Shown: piece after piece, positions 55,136 to 64,000 of the stretch | Position numbering within the stretch: the stretch's first letter is position 1 | How the letters are laid out: every line of letters starts with the position of its first letter | Source: Maratus speciosus | Lineage: Eukaryota > Arthropoda > Arachnida > Araneae > Salticidae | Length of the DNA: 64,000 nucleotides | NCBI GenBank assembly: GCA_963932465.1 | Contig: OZ010795.1 | Span: forward strand, 476,956,806 to 477,020,805 | Direction: 5' to 3' | The notes under the pieces: generated by a model | What the model was told of the DNA's origin: nothing | The model's database searches: none | The model's input: only the letters and a program-made list of their open reading frames with translations | Translations under genes and position numbers: made by a program

Positions 55136-56040
55136 CCGCACTAGAGTTCAACTTATATTTTAGTTACCCCAAGGGTATTTGACTTATATTTTTAAGGAAG
55201 GTTTAAATGAAACCAATTTTTTTTAGATTATCTTAAGGATTTACAAAAAATGTTTCAGAATTTAAATAATCAATTAGAATTTTTAAAAAATCTCATTATA
55301 AAAAATCATTTCTTTATTTGTAACTATCCTCTGTGGGCTGTATAGTTCGAATGAGGAGGATGTACCAATTTAACAACTAAAACAACAGTTTATTAATTCA
55401 CTTTAAATAGTGGAAAAGTCGACTTACAATTTTAATTTATAAGGCTCAAATCAAACATAATAAGAAACAAATCTGACAGTGCGAACAAATTATTTCCGAA
55501 TTCGTTAAAATTCAAGTCGTACACTAAATATCTTTAAAACAATAATGTAGAAGCGTCACTTAATTCTGCACAACTAAATAGACTTTGTCAGGCTAAATAT
55601 GATAATTATTCTGATTAGAGGAAAACACTACTTCTTACTTACAACACACACAGAATTGCAGTAATTCTGATTCCACGTACCATGCGGTGACTTCAGTACC
55701 AGGATCGGAAAAACCTCCTAGACACATTTTGATCTCAACTAGAGAACCTTATCGGTGAATTATGATCTCTTACCGAAATCTGAAGTTTCTTGCTGGCACC
55801 TCACAACATATAGCAGCTGGAAAAAGCACTGTAACTAAAATAAATATCAATTTACTAAAAAGGTGCTTTTTTTGTTTGTTTGCTATTCCATTATAAATGA
55901 ACTGCCCTTAAAAGCTGAAAACCATTGATATTAAATGGTTTAATAATAATGGTTTTGTGTTTTTAAGAATGCCCAATTCTTTTGCACAGGAACAGTAAAA
56001 AAATAAATTATTAAGCATTTTTCTAATAAATTGTTAAATA

Positions 56041-56634
56041 CAGGGATTGGACAAAATAATGTGAACACCTGTGAAAAGAGATTTTTATTTTATATTAATA
56101 GGCCGTTGGAATATTTGCCATATGCAGTTCACGTCGGATAGTTTTTGATGAACCTACTTCCAGTTAATGTGTGTTCATCTCAGATGTTATCTGGGATGTC
56201 GTTGTCTTGTGTTTTTTGCAACAATTCAAACCAATACAAAACCGTTCTATCTCTGTCATCCAGCTTCGACGTTCGACCACTCTTGTGCTTTTTAGATGAT
56301 GTTTTTCCGTGTTTCAATTATGCTGACATTACAGCCGACACTGTACTTATCCTAACACCTAGAAGAGTTGCCGTTATCGTTACTGACGCTGCAGCAAGAC
56401 GGGCCCCAACAATCATGCCTCTTTCGAAATCGAGGTCAGACATAACATAATTTTAATACAGAAATATATTTCGCATTTCGCATCCAACTGCTATCTCTGC
56501 TAATAGCAGACTTAAGTGTGTACTTTCTAATCCGTTAGGTGGCACCCTTCATCGCTAGAGGGCAGGACTGTACGAGAGATTTCTTTCGAGTGCTATTTAT
56601 TCACAAGTGTTCATATTATTTTGTCCAACCCCTG
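56041..56634 (-). mobile_element. Tc1-like relic with internal deletion
   Basis: Ends CAGGGATTGGACAAAATAATG and the mirror of CAGGGGTTGGACAAAATAATA, with TA at 56039-56040 and 56635-56636. At 594 bp it is far shorter than an autonomous Tc1 element (about 1.6 kb). It carries the N-terminal coding part on the minus strand only. Confidence 0.85.
56100..56443 (-). pseudogene. Tc1-like transposase, DNA-binding part only
   Basis: The ATG at 56443-56441 (minus) starts MSDLDFERGMIVGARLA, then the helix-turn-helix TATLLGV..STVSAVMSA, a stop, and HGKTSSKKHKSGRTSKLDDRDR, the second DNA-binding domain. A stop (near 56178) and a one-base shift lead to IKNYPT-type sequence, where the frame ends. The DDE catalytic domain is absent. 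The 101-codon plus-strand frame over the same bases is its shadow. Confidence 0.78.
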
Positions 56635-57114
56635 TATTTTATGTATAATGACGCAAGGTGAATATGACATTCCGCTTTAAACTCCTTTTGAGTGTTTCTA
56701 TTACCACTGTAACTTAATTAACATACCTTTGAAAATAACGGTGAAAACCAATTCCGTTGTTCCATATACGCACTTTGCAAAGCTTAATAAACGAAGGAAT
56801 ATTTTTCTTATTCACGCACAAATATTAATGATTCAGAATAACACGATCGCATGCAAAATAAAAACTTACTCGCCGAATACGCAAAGATCTTACAAAAACG
56901 CAACCAGGCAGACTACCACATAGTTAAACTTAAAAATTATATTTCAGTCAGAAAAGGTCAGTTTAGTTCTTTCATTTAAGGTTTCTTTCTTTAAGATTCT
57001 TTCTTAGTTCCTTAAGATTTATCATGTAATCAACTGCTTGATAAGAGCGTAAACAAGTAATGTCTTGAATATTTTAATTGCATGATTTTTTCATTGCTAA
57101 TTAGGTGTAAGCCA

Positions 57115-57580
57115 ACTGAGGGAAGAGGTGTCGAAGCCGGAACTCGAAATCTGGTCATTGATACAGTGCACCAACGTTCTATCAACTAAACCACTCGGAC
57201 GATACCCAGGCTCGCACCCCTCACTCTTATGTTGGAAAGGCTGCATCCGTAGACAAGATGGAATATCTTCATGGGCCACAACCCTGTGGCAATCATGAGA
57301 TGACATTATACCCAGCCTTGGGGAATCCCAGTAATAGAATTACCAGCCCGTACTGTGATTAATTTCCTCTTCTGTTTGTCACAGGGTTGTGGTTCATGAA
57401 GATATTCCATCTTGTGCTGCGGATATAGCGTTTCCAACATCTAAGAGCGAGGGGTGCGAGGCTGTTTATCGTCCGAGTGGTTCAGTTGGTAGAAAGTTTG
57501 CGCGCTATACCAATGACCTGTGTTCGACTAACCGCATGGACACTTTTTCACTCTTACTTTTTCACTTACACCTAGTTAGT
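57115..57580. mobile_element. Inverted pair of tRNA-derived sequences
   Basis: Arms 57115-57288 (minus) and 57380-57580 (plus) are about 80 per cent alike by eye. Each reads CACAGGGTTGTGG, GAAGATATTCCATCTTGT, then a tRNA-like part GTCCGAGTGGTTCAGTTGGTAGA (A-box type, 57471-57493 in the plus arm) and GTGTTCGACTAACC (B-box type, about 57520). A 91-bp loop separates them. The unrelated leader before the A box argues for a SINE or an element that captured a tRNA, not for two tRNA genes. Confidence 0.6.
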
Positions 57581-58950
57581 AATCCAAACTTTCGTGCAAT
57601 TAAAATATAATATTTCGGGCTTAATTCATAACTATAAAAATTATATCTACATAGGTATTGCCTTTTTTTTAAATAATAAAATACATCGTTTTCTTTTTTT
57701 ATTTCAGGAAAGATTTTCTTACTGCAATCTGTCTGTACTTTTTTTACAAATTAATTGATTTTGTATGTAAGAGCTTCAATGAATTTTCTTTTTGATTTAT
57801 AAAGCTCTTTGAAATTTGAGTTTCTTAATTAAGAGCAACATTACTTCCAACGAACAATTTTTGCCGCAGTTTATCACATAAAGTTATTAATATATTACCA
57901 ATAATTAATGCACGATTATGTAAGATTACTATTCTGATATAGAAGTACTCATTTTAAAGCACCATACAAACACAATTTTAATTCTCTCCCGTGTGTTTAA
58001 TCAATCTTGAACCCCCCCCCCCCCTTTTTTTAAGCGAATTATTTTACATTATTGTAGGGAATTATTCTATCATATTTCCGTAAATAAATAAATAAATATA
58101 AAAGAATCAATCTTTTTCATAAATATAGATTCGCTTATGTATTATATGAAATTAAATTTCAAATAGAGACTATGTAAATTATTTTATTTTATTTCGTTTT
58201 TGTAAGATTATTTTTCGTTTTATAATCTTTATCAAATATTCAACTGTTTGAAAAGAATTTGATAATAAATTTGTTTTTGCTCAGACATCAATATTTAATG
58301 TTATATTTTAGAAAGCTACTACTAATTTAAATACGTTTGAAATATTTATAAAATTTTAATATTTTCATTTTGAACTGCATCTGAAGATTTTATTTTATGC
58401 ATAAAAAATGATTATCTTAAAAAAAAAATGAGCTTTTGCTTAAAAAACACACAAAGAAGAATTCCAATTATGAGTCACAAATGTATTTTATATTATTGTT
58501 TTTATGTCGCCTTTTTACATCTCTCAAAAGCATTTAAATCATTTTTCTTAATTCTAACTTTAAATAAAATCAATTATTTTACATTATACCAAGGTTTTCC
58601 TATTCAGAATTTTAATAAATGGTCAGAAAAAATTAATCCCTTGTGTAAATATTGATTTATTTAGCTATTTCAAAAAATTAAATTTCAAGCAGGACAGGCC
58701 AAATTAAATCTCCGTTTTTGTAAGCTTGTTTGTTCGTTTTGTAAGCGCTTTCATGCATTGATTTTTTTTTTTTTTTCAAAAGAGATTAATTTGGAATAAA
58801 GTTCTAAAACCTGTTGACGACTTTTACTTTTTTTTTACATTTTAGAAAAGGTTTTTAGATTTTCTTCTTATTTTAATTTTTCTGCGATACAAAAAAAAGT
58901 CCGATATTTTTATTTCAAATAGACTCTGAAACAGTTTCTTTTCTTTTCTC

Positions 58951-59164
58951 AGATTCCTAACTTATAAAATTATTGAATGGTCTGGGGGGAATAACGATAA
59001 TAGTCACAGATATTATGATAGTTATTCATCGTCCTTTCTTTTACGAGTTTAAAATGTCGTTGTTCTTCCCTTTTCATACCAATCTTCAACTGTGTTTTTA
59101 GAAAGAATTTTCATCGTTTCCCAACTTTTTATACCCATTTTCAACCGTGTTAAGCAGAGCATTA
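58951..59164. other. Unique sequence, no gene
   Basis: Includes TCTGGGGGGAATAACG and two GTGTT-linked phrases (TTTTCATACCAATCTTCAACTG and TTTATACCCATTTTCAACCG) about 60 bp apart. A T/C homopolymer-rich patch lies upstream at 58009-58032. Confidence 0.45.
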
Positions 59165-59945
59165 CCTTTATTTTTGTTTCGATCCAAGGATGTTAAACAA
59201 GTCTATGGCTTCCTAATTACACTGTCTGATAAAATTTTACAAAACGTCCATATAAAATCTCTGAAATGAAAGATCGTTTGCTTCGATCAAAGGATGTTAA
59301 AAAATAATACCGGTCTAAAGCTACCTGAATACACTGTCCGATAAAATTTTACAAAACGTCCATATAAAATCTCTGAAATGAAAGATCGTTTGCTTCGATC
59401 AAAGGATGTTAAAAAATAATACCGGTCTAAAGCTACCTGATTACATTGTCCGATAAAATTTTACAAAACGTCGATATAAAATCTCTGAAATTAAAGATCA
59501 TTTGCTTCGATCAAAGGATGTTAAAAAATAATACAGGTCTAAAGCTACCTGAATACACTGTCCGATAAAATTTTACAAAACGTCGGTATAAAATCTCTGA
59601 AATTAAAGATCATTTGCTTCGATCAAAGGATGTTAAAAAAAATACAGGTCTAAAGCTACCTGAATACACTGTCCGATAAAATTTTACAAAACGTCGGTAT
59701 AAAATCTCTGAAATGAAAGATCGTTTGCTTCGATTCAAGAATGTTAAACAATACTTCAGGTATAAAGCTGCCAGATTACATTGACCGATAAAATTTTACA
59801 AAACGTCGATACGAAATCTCTAAAATTAAAGATCGTTTTATTAGATCCAAGCATGTTAAACAATAGTACAGACCTTATGCTACCTGATTACACTGTCCTA
59901 TAAAATTATACAAAAAGTCGATATGAAATCTCTGAAATTAAAGAT
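59165..59945. repeat. Tandem repeat, 112-bp unit, about seven copies
   Basis: CTTCGATC recurs at 59281, 59393, 59505, 59618 and 59728, with diverged outer units at about 59178 and 59840. The conserved phrase is GATAAAATTTTACAAAACGTC with AAATCTCTGAAATKAAAGAT. Middle units are nearly identical, outer ones diverged, as expected from unequal exchange. No coding frame is maintained. Confidence 0.88.
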
Positions 59946-60373
59946 TGAGCAAACATATACCATATAACAAAAAAGCCAAATGTCATATCAAAAGTATGTT
60001 TGGTAGCATGCTTTATACAAAGATGTTCTCTTTTTATAAAGAAATTTAATATAATTTTTAATACATATTTTAAACAAAATAAAATACTTTATATTCTTCT
60101 AGGGTTTCATAAAAATACACTGTTTAAAAATTTAAATAAATAGTTAAAAACGAATTAATCCCTTGTGTAAATATTGATTTGTTTTTTAAAAATTCAGACA
60201 GATTAACCAGCCTTATTTTTTTCTTTCTTTTTTGAAGGATATTGCGTTTTAGAAAAGGTATTCACCTGTTTGAAAAGAGTTTGGTTAGATATCTGTATTT
60301 TAAAGTAGTTAAGAACAATTTTTTTTTCGTAAGACTAAGGACTTTTATTCTTTCAGGTACGTGGCCGTATTCA

Positions 60374-60512
60374 GGGAATTAATAGTTAATTGAAAAATCA
60401 TGCGGATTAAATTTAGTCAAGGAATTAATAGTTAATGGAAAAATCAAGCTGATTAAATTTCGTCAAGGAATTAATAGTTAATGGAAAAATCAAGCAGATT
60501 AAATTGCTGTAT
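60374..60512. repeat. Tandem repeat, 46-bp unit, three copies
   Basis: GGAATTAATAGTTAATKGAAAAATC starts at 60375, 60421 and 60467, each followed by GATTAAATT. The copies are almost identical, so the array is young. Confidence 0.88.
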
Positions 60513-62269
60513 TTTTGAAAAATAAAATCGCTTAATAAAATATATACTATTCTATCAAATCTCAGAGCAGAAATTTATAGAAATTGTATAGTTTAAGATA
60601 ATTAAAAATATTAAAATCTATGTAGACACAACATTCTATTATTCTCTTTTAATGGTATATTAAGAGAACAATATTATGTAATATCCCTAGTCTAAAAAAA
60701 AGCTAATGCTGCTACCGCAATTGAATTTATTGTGACAGTTTTAATTTCTTGGCTTACCCTACAAAAACTATTGCATATAATAAAATGAAAATTCGTAGTT
60801 TTACAAAGAAATGTATGATAAAAACATTGAAGAATTATTTAAAGCTCCATTTAATTTTGTTATTTGTAAAGATGCTTAAGTTAAATAAGTTTTATTGGAT
60901 CAAAAACTATTCCTTGCGATTTAGCTATCTTTTTCAGATTAATACCTGACTAGACTGTTTTGTGCAACTTTCAGTTATTTTTTTTTTAAATTATAATATT
61001 ATTATTTTATTTATAATTCCATTATATGAATAGGTATTTAATTCATAGTTTGAAATATCCGCTTTTATGTACGGTTGCCGGATTTTAAAGAGCCCAAATA
61101 ATATATCCAAACGCTTTTAAATTCAAAAATCTGTATAAACGTGAATATTGAAAAAGAAAGGAAACTTTAAAACTGATAAATTGTTATGTGATAAAATCAT
61201 TTAATAGTGAAAATTGCGTCACATTTAAAAAGATTTTTTTATAGCGTCTAAAAGAAAACTTTTATTCCAGAAGTTATAAACGTTCGTGAGGCTGCAGCAT
61301 TTTTTACTTAAACATTTTGTACAAGCTGATTTTGAAATGTTTAATTGATCTTACTTATTCAATCGCAAAAACAGTCTCAGCTGTCCCGGAAGCGATGGAT
61401 GCCGCCTTGGGTATCAAAAAATCTCTCAGACAAAATAAAATAAATGACAACCCTATTAAAGAACATCGCCACTGGTCGTGATAATATTATTCAATCTTTC
61501 ATAACTTTAAAAGAGTAATTTAAGAAAAGAGCAAATTGGCGTATTTTTAGATTACGTAGAGTGTAGACGGGAGTTGGGGAGCTTAGCTTATAGAGGGGCA
61601 GAGCCCTCTAGTCTTTAAAAATTATATTTAATGAAATATAAAACCTACATTAAATAAGGAATGCGAATTTTTAAGTGATATGATAAAAAATATTTCGTAA
61701 TCGCGTAATAATGATAAAGCAGACATACATACTGATTAATAGGATGATTATTTTTCTCAGGTAATTCGCGTCCGTACTTTTTTATGTCTTCGTGCAGGCT
61801 TTTTGAAATACTTTTACTTAAAGCAAACAGTTTCATTTATCTATTTGCGAACTTTTAGGCCTAAATGCACGGTAACAATCTAAATGTAAAGATAATTTTT
61901 CAGCCTTTTAATGCATAAAAGCCGATTTCTGATCTAAAAAAAATAAAAAACCCTCGCCTCTTTTTTTTAAACAGAAATTATATTTATGTAGATATTAAAA
62001 AATAAATGTTACACAACACATTGATTTAACACAACACTTTTATTGTGGGTTTCAAATTGTATTATACAAGTATTTGCAATAAAATGATAGAAACATTATT
62101 AATTTTTATGCTGTGGGGATTAGGGATGCATATATAATATTGTAAACCAATATTATTTATAGAGACTTTAGACGCTAGATTAAATATTGAGCATAAAATT
62201 TACATGCTTTAAATATTTAAAATAATTTCAATTTATTTTATAATATTCATATTCAAGGATACATTTTCG

Positions 62270-62300
<31 letters not shown>

Positions 62301-63907
62301 TCTTCATTTTAAATTCTTAATAATATTATTATTACAAAAATTACGACAATACTTTATTTTTACAAAGAGATTTAATTTCAATTTTTGATTCAGATTCGTT
62401 TGAAATAATCGTTTAATACAATATTTTTATGAAATCCTTAAGGAAATAAGTAATTTAAAAATAAAAAAATTAATCAAATTTGCAAATAAAATTTTTAATA
62501 ACGGTTTTAGATTGATTAAAATTTATCTTGGATAATTACCTTTGAAATTCTTATAAATTATTTTATATTCCATGTACATCAAAGTAAGTATTAATCAGTG
62601 CACTTTCGATTCTACGAGTCGAACTTTCAGACTTTCATTTTGCAATAGGTGAGATTTTTTGCTGATACAATTTCTGCTAAGGTTAAGCTAATTTCGCTTT
62701 TAATCAAGCAAAAAGAAATGTGACTGTACGAAGTTAAAAGCATGTTCAAAAACCTTTCGTATGATACTATCTCATTCATCGTTGTGCGTTTTGTATGTGC
62801 ATAGAAAATAGGATGTTTACATGATAAATAATATATATAGAGTACGTTTTTACACTCTTGTATTTAACTCAACAAGGTTTTTACTTGTAAAGATTCAATT
62901 TTGTAATAAATTTTTCACACAATTCCTGTTATACTAGGTTTACAAACTACACGTGCAGAAGTTTGTTTCCGATGACAATACAACATCTTATTATTTTTAG
63001 ACCATAGGGGATCTCAGTACTCTTAAAGCTTCAAAGTATACGAAATTTTAATTGTTTTAGATGCTAAACCCCTACCTTTTCTGAACATTTTGCTATAACT
63101 GTTTCTTTGAAATTCCCGTTAAAACAGAAGTTATGACTTTTAGACTTATACACGCTCAATAGCTGAAACGGCGTTTCAGAAACTTTGAAGTGCTTTTTTC
63201 TCCAAATGACGTTTTTGGGCATAACGCGGACGATATCTCAAAAACTTCTGAATATTTTTTCATGAAATTTTCAAAACAAATATTTCATGTTAGTTTGTAT
63301 AAACTGAACCTAAAATTTCCTTTTTATTGTTCAAAACAATATTTGTTTTAGGTGATTATACTGTTAAAATGTTCAAAATTTTGTATTATGTGAATACAAC
63401 TGTGTATTAAAAAAAAATGCTTTAAATACAAATTTATTTAGGTTCAAGGTAATTATTGGAGTCTGGAGTATAAGTTGGCAACAAAATTTTCATTCTACTT
63501 TCGAAATTTATTTTGGTAATCGTGCGTGCAAACAGCTATACCAGTTTTCTGCTTGCCGAATGTCTGACACTTTGGAGCACCCTATAAATGTTAATTCTAT
63601 ATCTTGATATGTTTTTAAATGCATGAACTGAAACAACATACTTATATATTTCATTCCCAGTAAAAAAAGTGTTTTAAAATAGTATACATTTTATTACATT
63701 AAATGTTGAAAATGGTCCTTTTTTTCTTTTTCTTTTTCTTTTCTTTTTTTTTTTTTTTTTTTTTTTTCAATTTTAAAAGTCTTGAGACCTTTTAAATATA
63801 AATGAATACATTCATTTTAAGCAGTGCTTAAATTCTAACAAAATAAGCACCTGATCTCTAATTTTGTGTATTAATAACTCTGTATCTCTCCGTCCAATCC
63901 ACCGTCA
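60513..63907. other. AT-rich sequence, no gene recognised
   Basis: Short chance frames only, for example 60749-60949 (66 codons) and 61645-61836. T-runs occur at 62269-62298 and 63734-63768. A patch near 63120-63260 (GGGCATAACGCGGACGATATC) is slightly richer in GC but unassigned. Confidence 0.5.
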
Positions 63908-63909
63908 TA

Positions 63910-64000
63910 CACTGTTAAAAATTTGCAGCATTCTGTCCAGTCATTTGACCGTTTTTGTCAAAAACGGTTACACAACTGTAATTTAACACTATTCTGACCA
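63910..64000. mobile_element. CACTGT-type hairpin MITE G, cut by the window end
   Basis: CACTGTTAAAAATTTGCAGC with TA at 63908-63909. The first 91 bases match element E (51335) with only a few differences (CTGTCCAGTCATTTGACCG; AACACTATTCTGACC), so it is the same subfamily. Confidence 0.88.

Larger units (their letters stand above)
49736..58950. repeat. Collinear duplication, copy 2
   Basis: This region repeats, in order and with substantial divergence, the non-inserted sequence of 8.34-15.4, 31.6-32.7, 37.46-38.0 and 43.68-44.6 kb. Unit markers GAATCCCTTTGTGCTAAC (51121), GAATGCATACCTTGTG (51790) and GAATGAACCGCTTGTA (52226) match copy 1. It lacks the BEL, Tigger and mariner elements and four of the copy-1 short inserts, but has its own MITEs (51335, 53039, 54557), a Tc1 relic and a tRNA-like inverted pair. 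Apart from those, I see no gene. Confidence 0.75.

Noticed and set aside
56145..56450. 101-codon plus-strand frame
   Set aside because: Antisense shadow of the Tc1 transposase remnant read on the minus strand.
59165..59945. CRISPR-like regular array
   Set aside because: Whole 112-bp units repeat without unique spacers, and the DNA is eukaryotic.

Overview
The window is AT-rich nuclear DNA from a eukaryote. I find no host protein-coding gene, no rRNA and no intact tRNA gene. What can be recognised is almost entirely transposable-element sequence: Tc1/mariner elements (including the type with a MATPERKAF-like N-terminus), pogo/Tigger, piggyBac-like MITEs, a BEL/Pao LTR retrotransposon, Jockey and I/R1-like LINEs, tRNA-derived SINEs, Helentron-like tandem-repeat elements, and short elements with hammerhead-ribozyme-like cores. 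This mix fits an arthropod with a large genome, perhaps a chelicerate such as a spider. That placement is inference; no lineage-specific gene is present. Every long coding remnant carries stops or frameshifts, so none looks able to make a full protein.

Layout. 1-8.3 kb: local repeats, an I/R1-like LINE tail (1.4-2.5 kb), a fold-back MITE, a piggyBac-like MITE and two tandem arrays. 8.3-15.4 kb: a divergent array of units of about 430-560 bp, interrupted by MITEs, a deleted mariner and a ribozyme-like element. 15.46-17.79 kb: a pogo/Tigger element with a probable 5'UTR intron. 18.0-19.28 kb: a complete-length but dead mariner. 20.06-31.59 kb: a BEL/Pao element with both LTRs. Its gag is split by a 5.36-kb insertion made of two same-family Helentron-like elements, one inside the other in opposite orientation, and its protease-RT junction is split by a tRNA-derived SINE. 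31.6-37.1 kb: two ribozyme-like elements, a Jockey RT tail followed by a Jockey ORF1, and a GC-rich block. 39.7-43.2 kb: a fold-back mariner holding another Helentron-like element. 43.4-45.1 kb: two more ribozyme-like elements. 47.1-49.7 kb: a MITE with a 9-bp duplication and a second fold-back mariner. 49.7-58.95 kb: a second, collinear copy of the ancestral sequence of 8.3-44.6 kb, with its own set of insertions. 59-64 kb: short tandem repeats, then unannotatable AT-rich DNA, ending inside a hairpin MITE.

How the parts relate. The two collinear copies act as natural empty-site controls: several insertions in one copy are missing from the other, which fixes their ends and target-site duplications. 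This supports two notable groups. One is a set of hairpin MITEs that share only a CACTGTwAAAAA terminus and a TA duplication, while their inner stems differ. The other is a set of inserts of about 340-450 bp with 10-13 bp duplications, several carrying the core CTGANGA - stem II - GAA - stem III - H of a hammerhead ribozyme, as known from Penelope-like elements and retrozymes. The second group is the best candidate for an undescribed functional system in this window.
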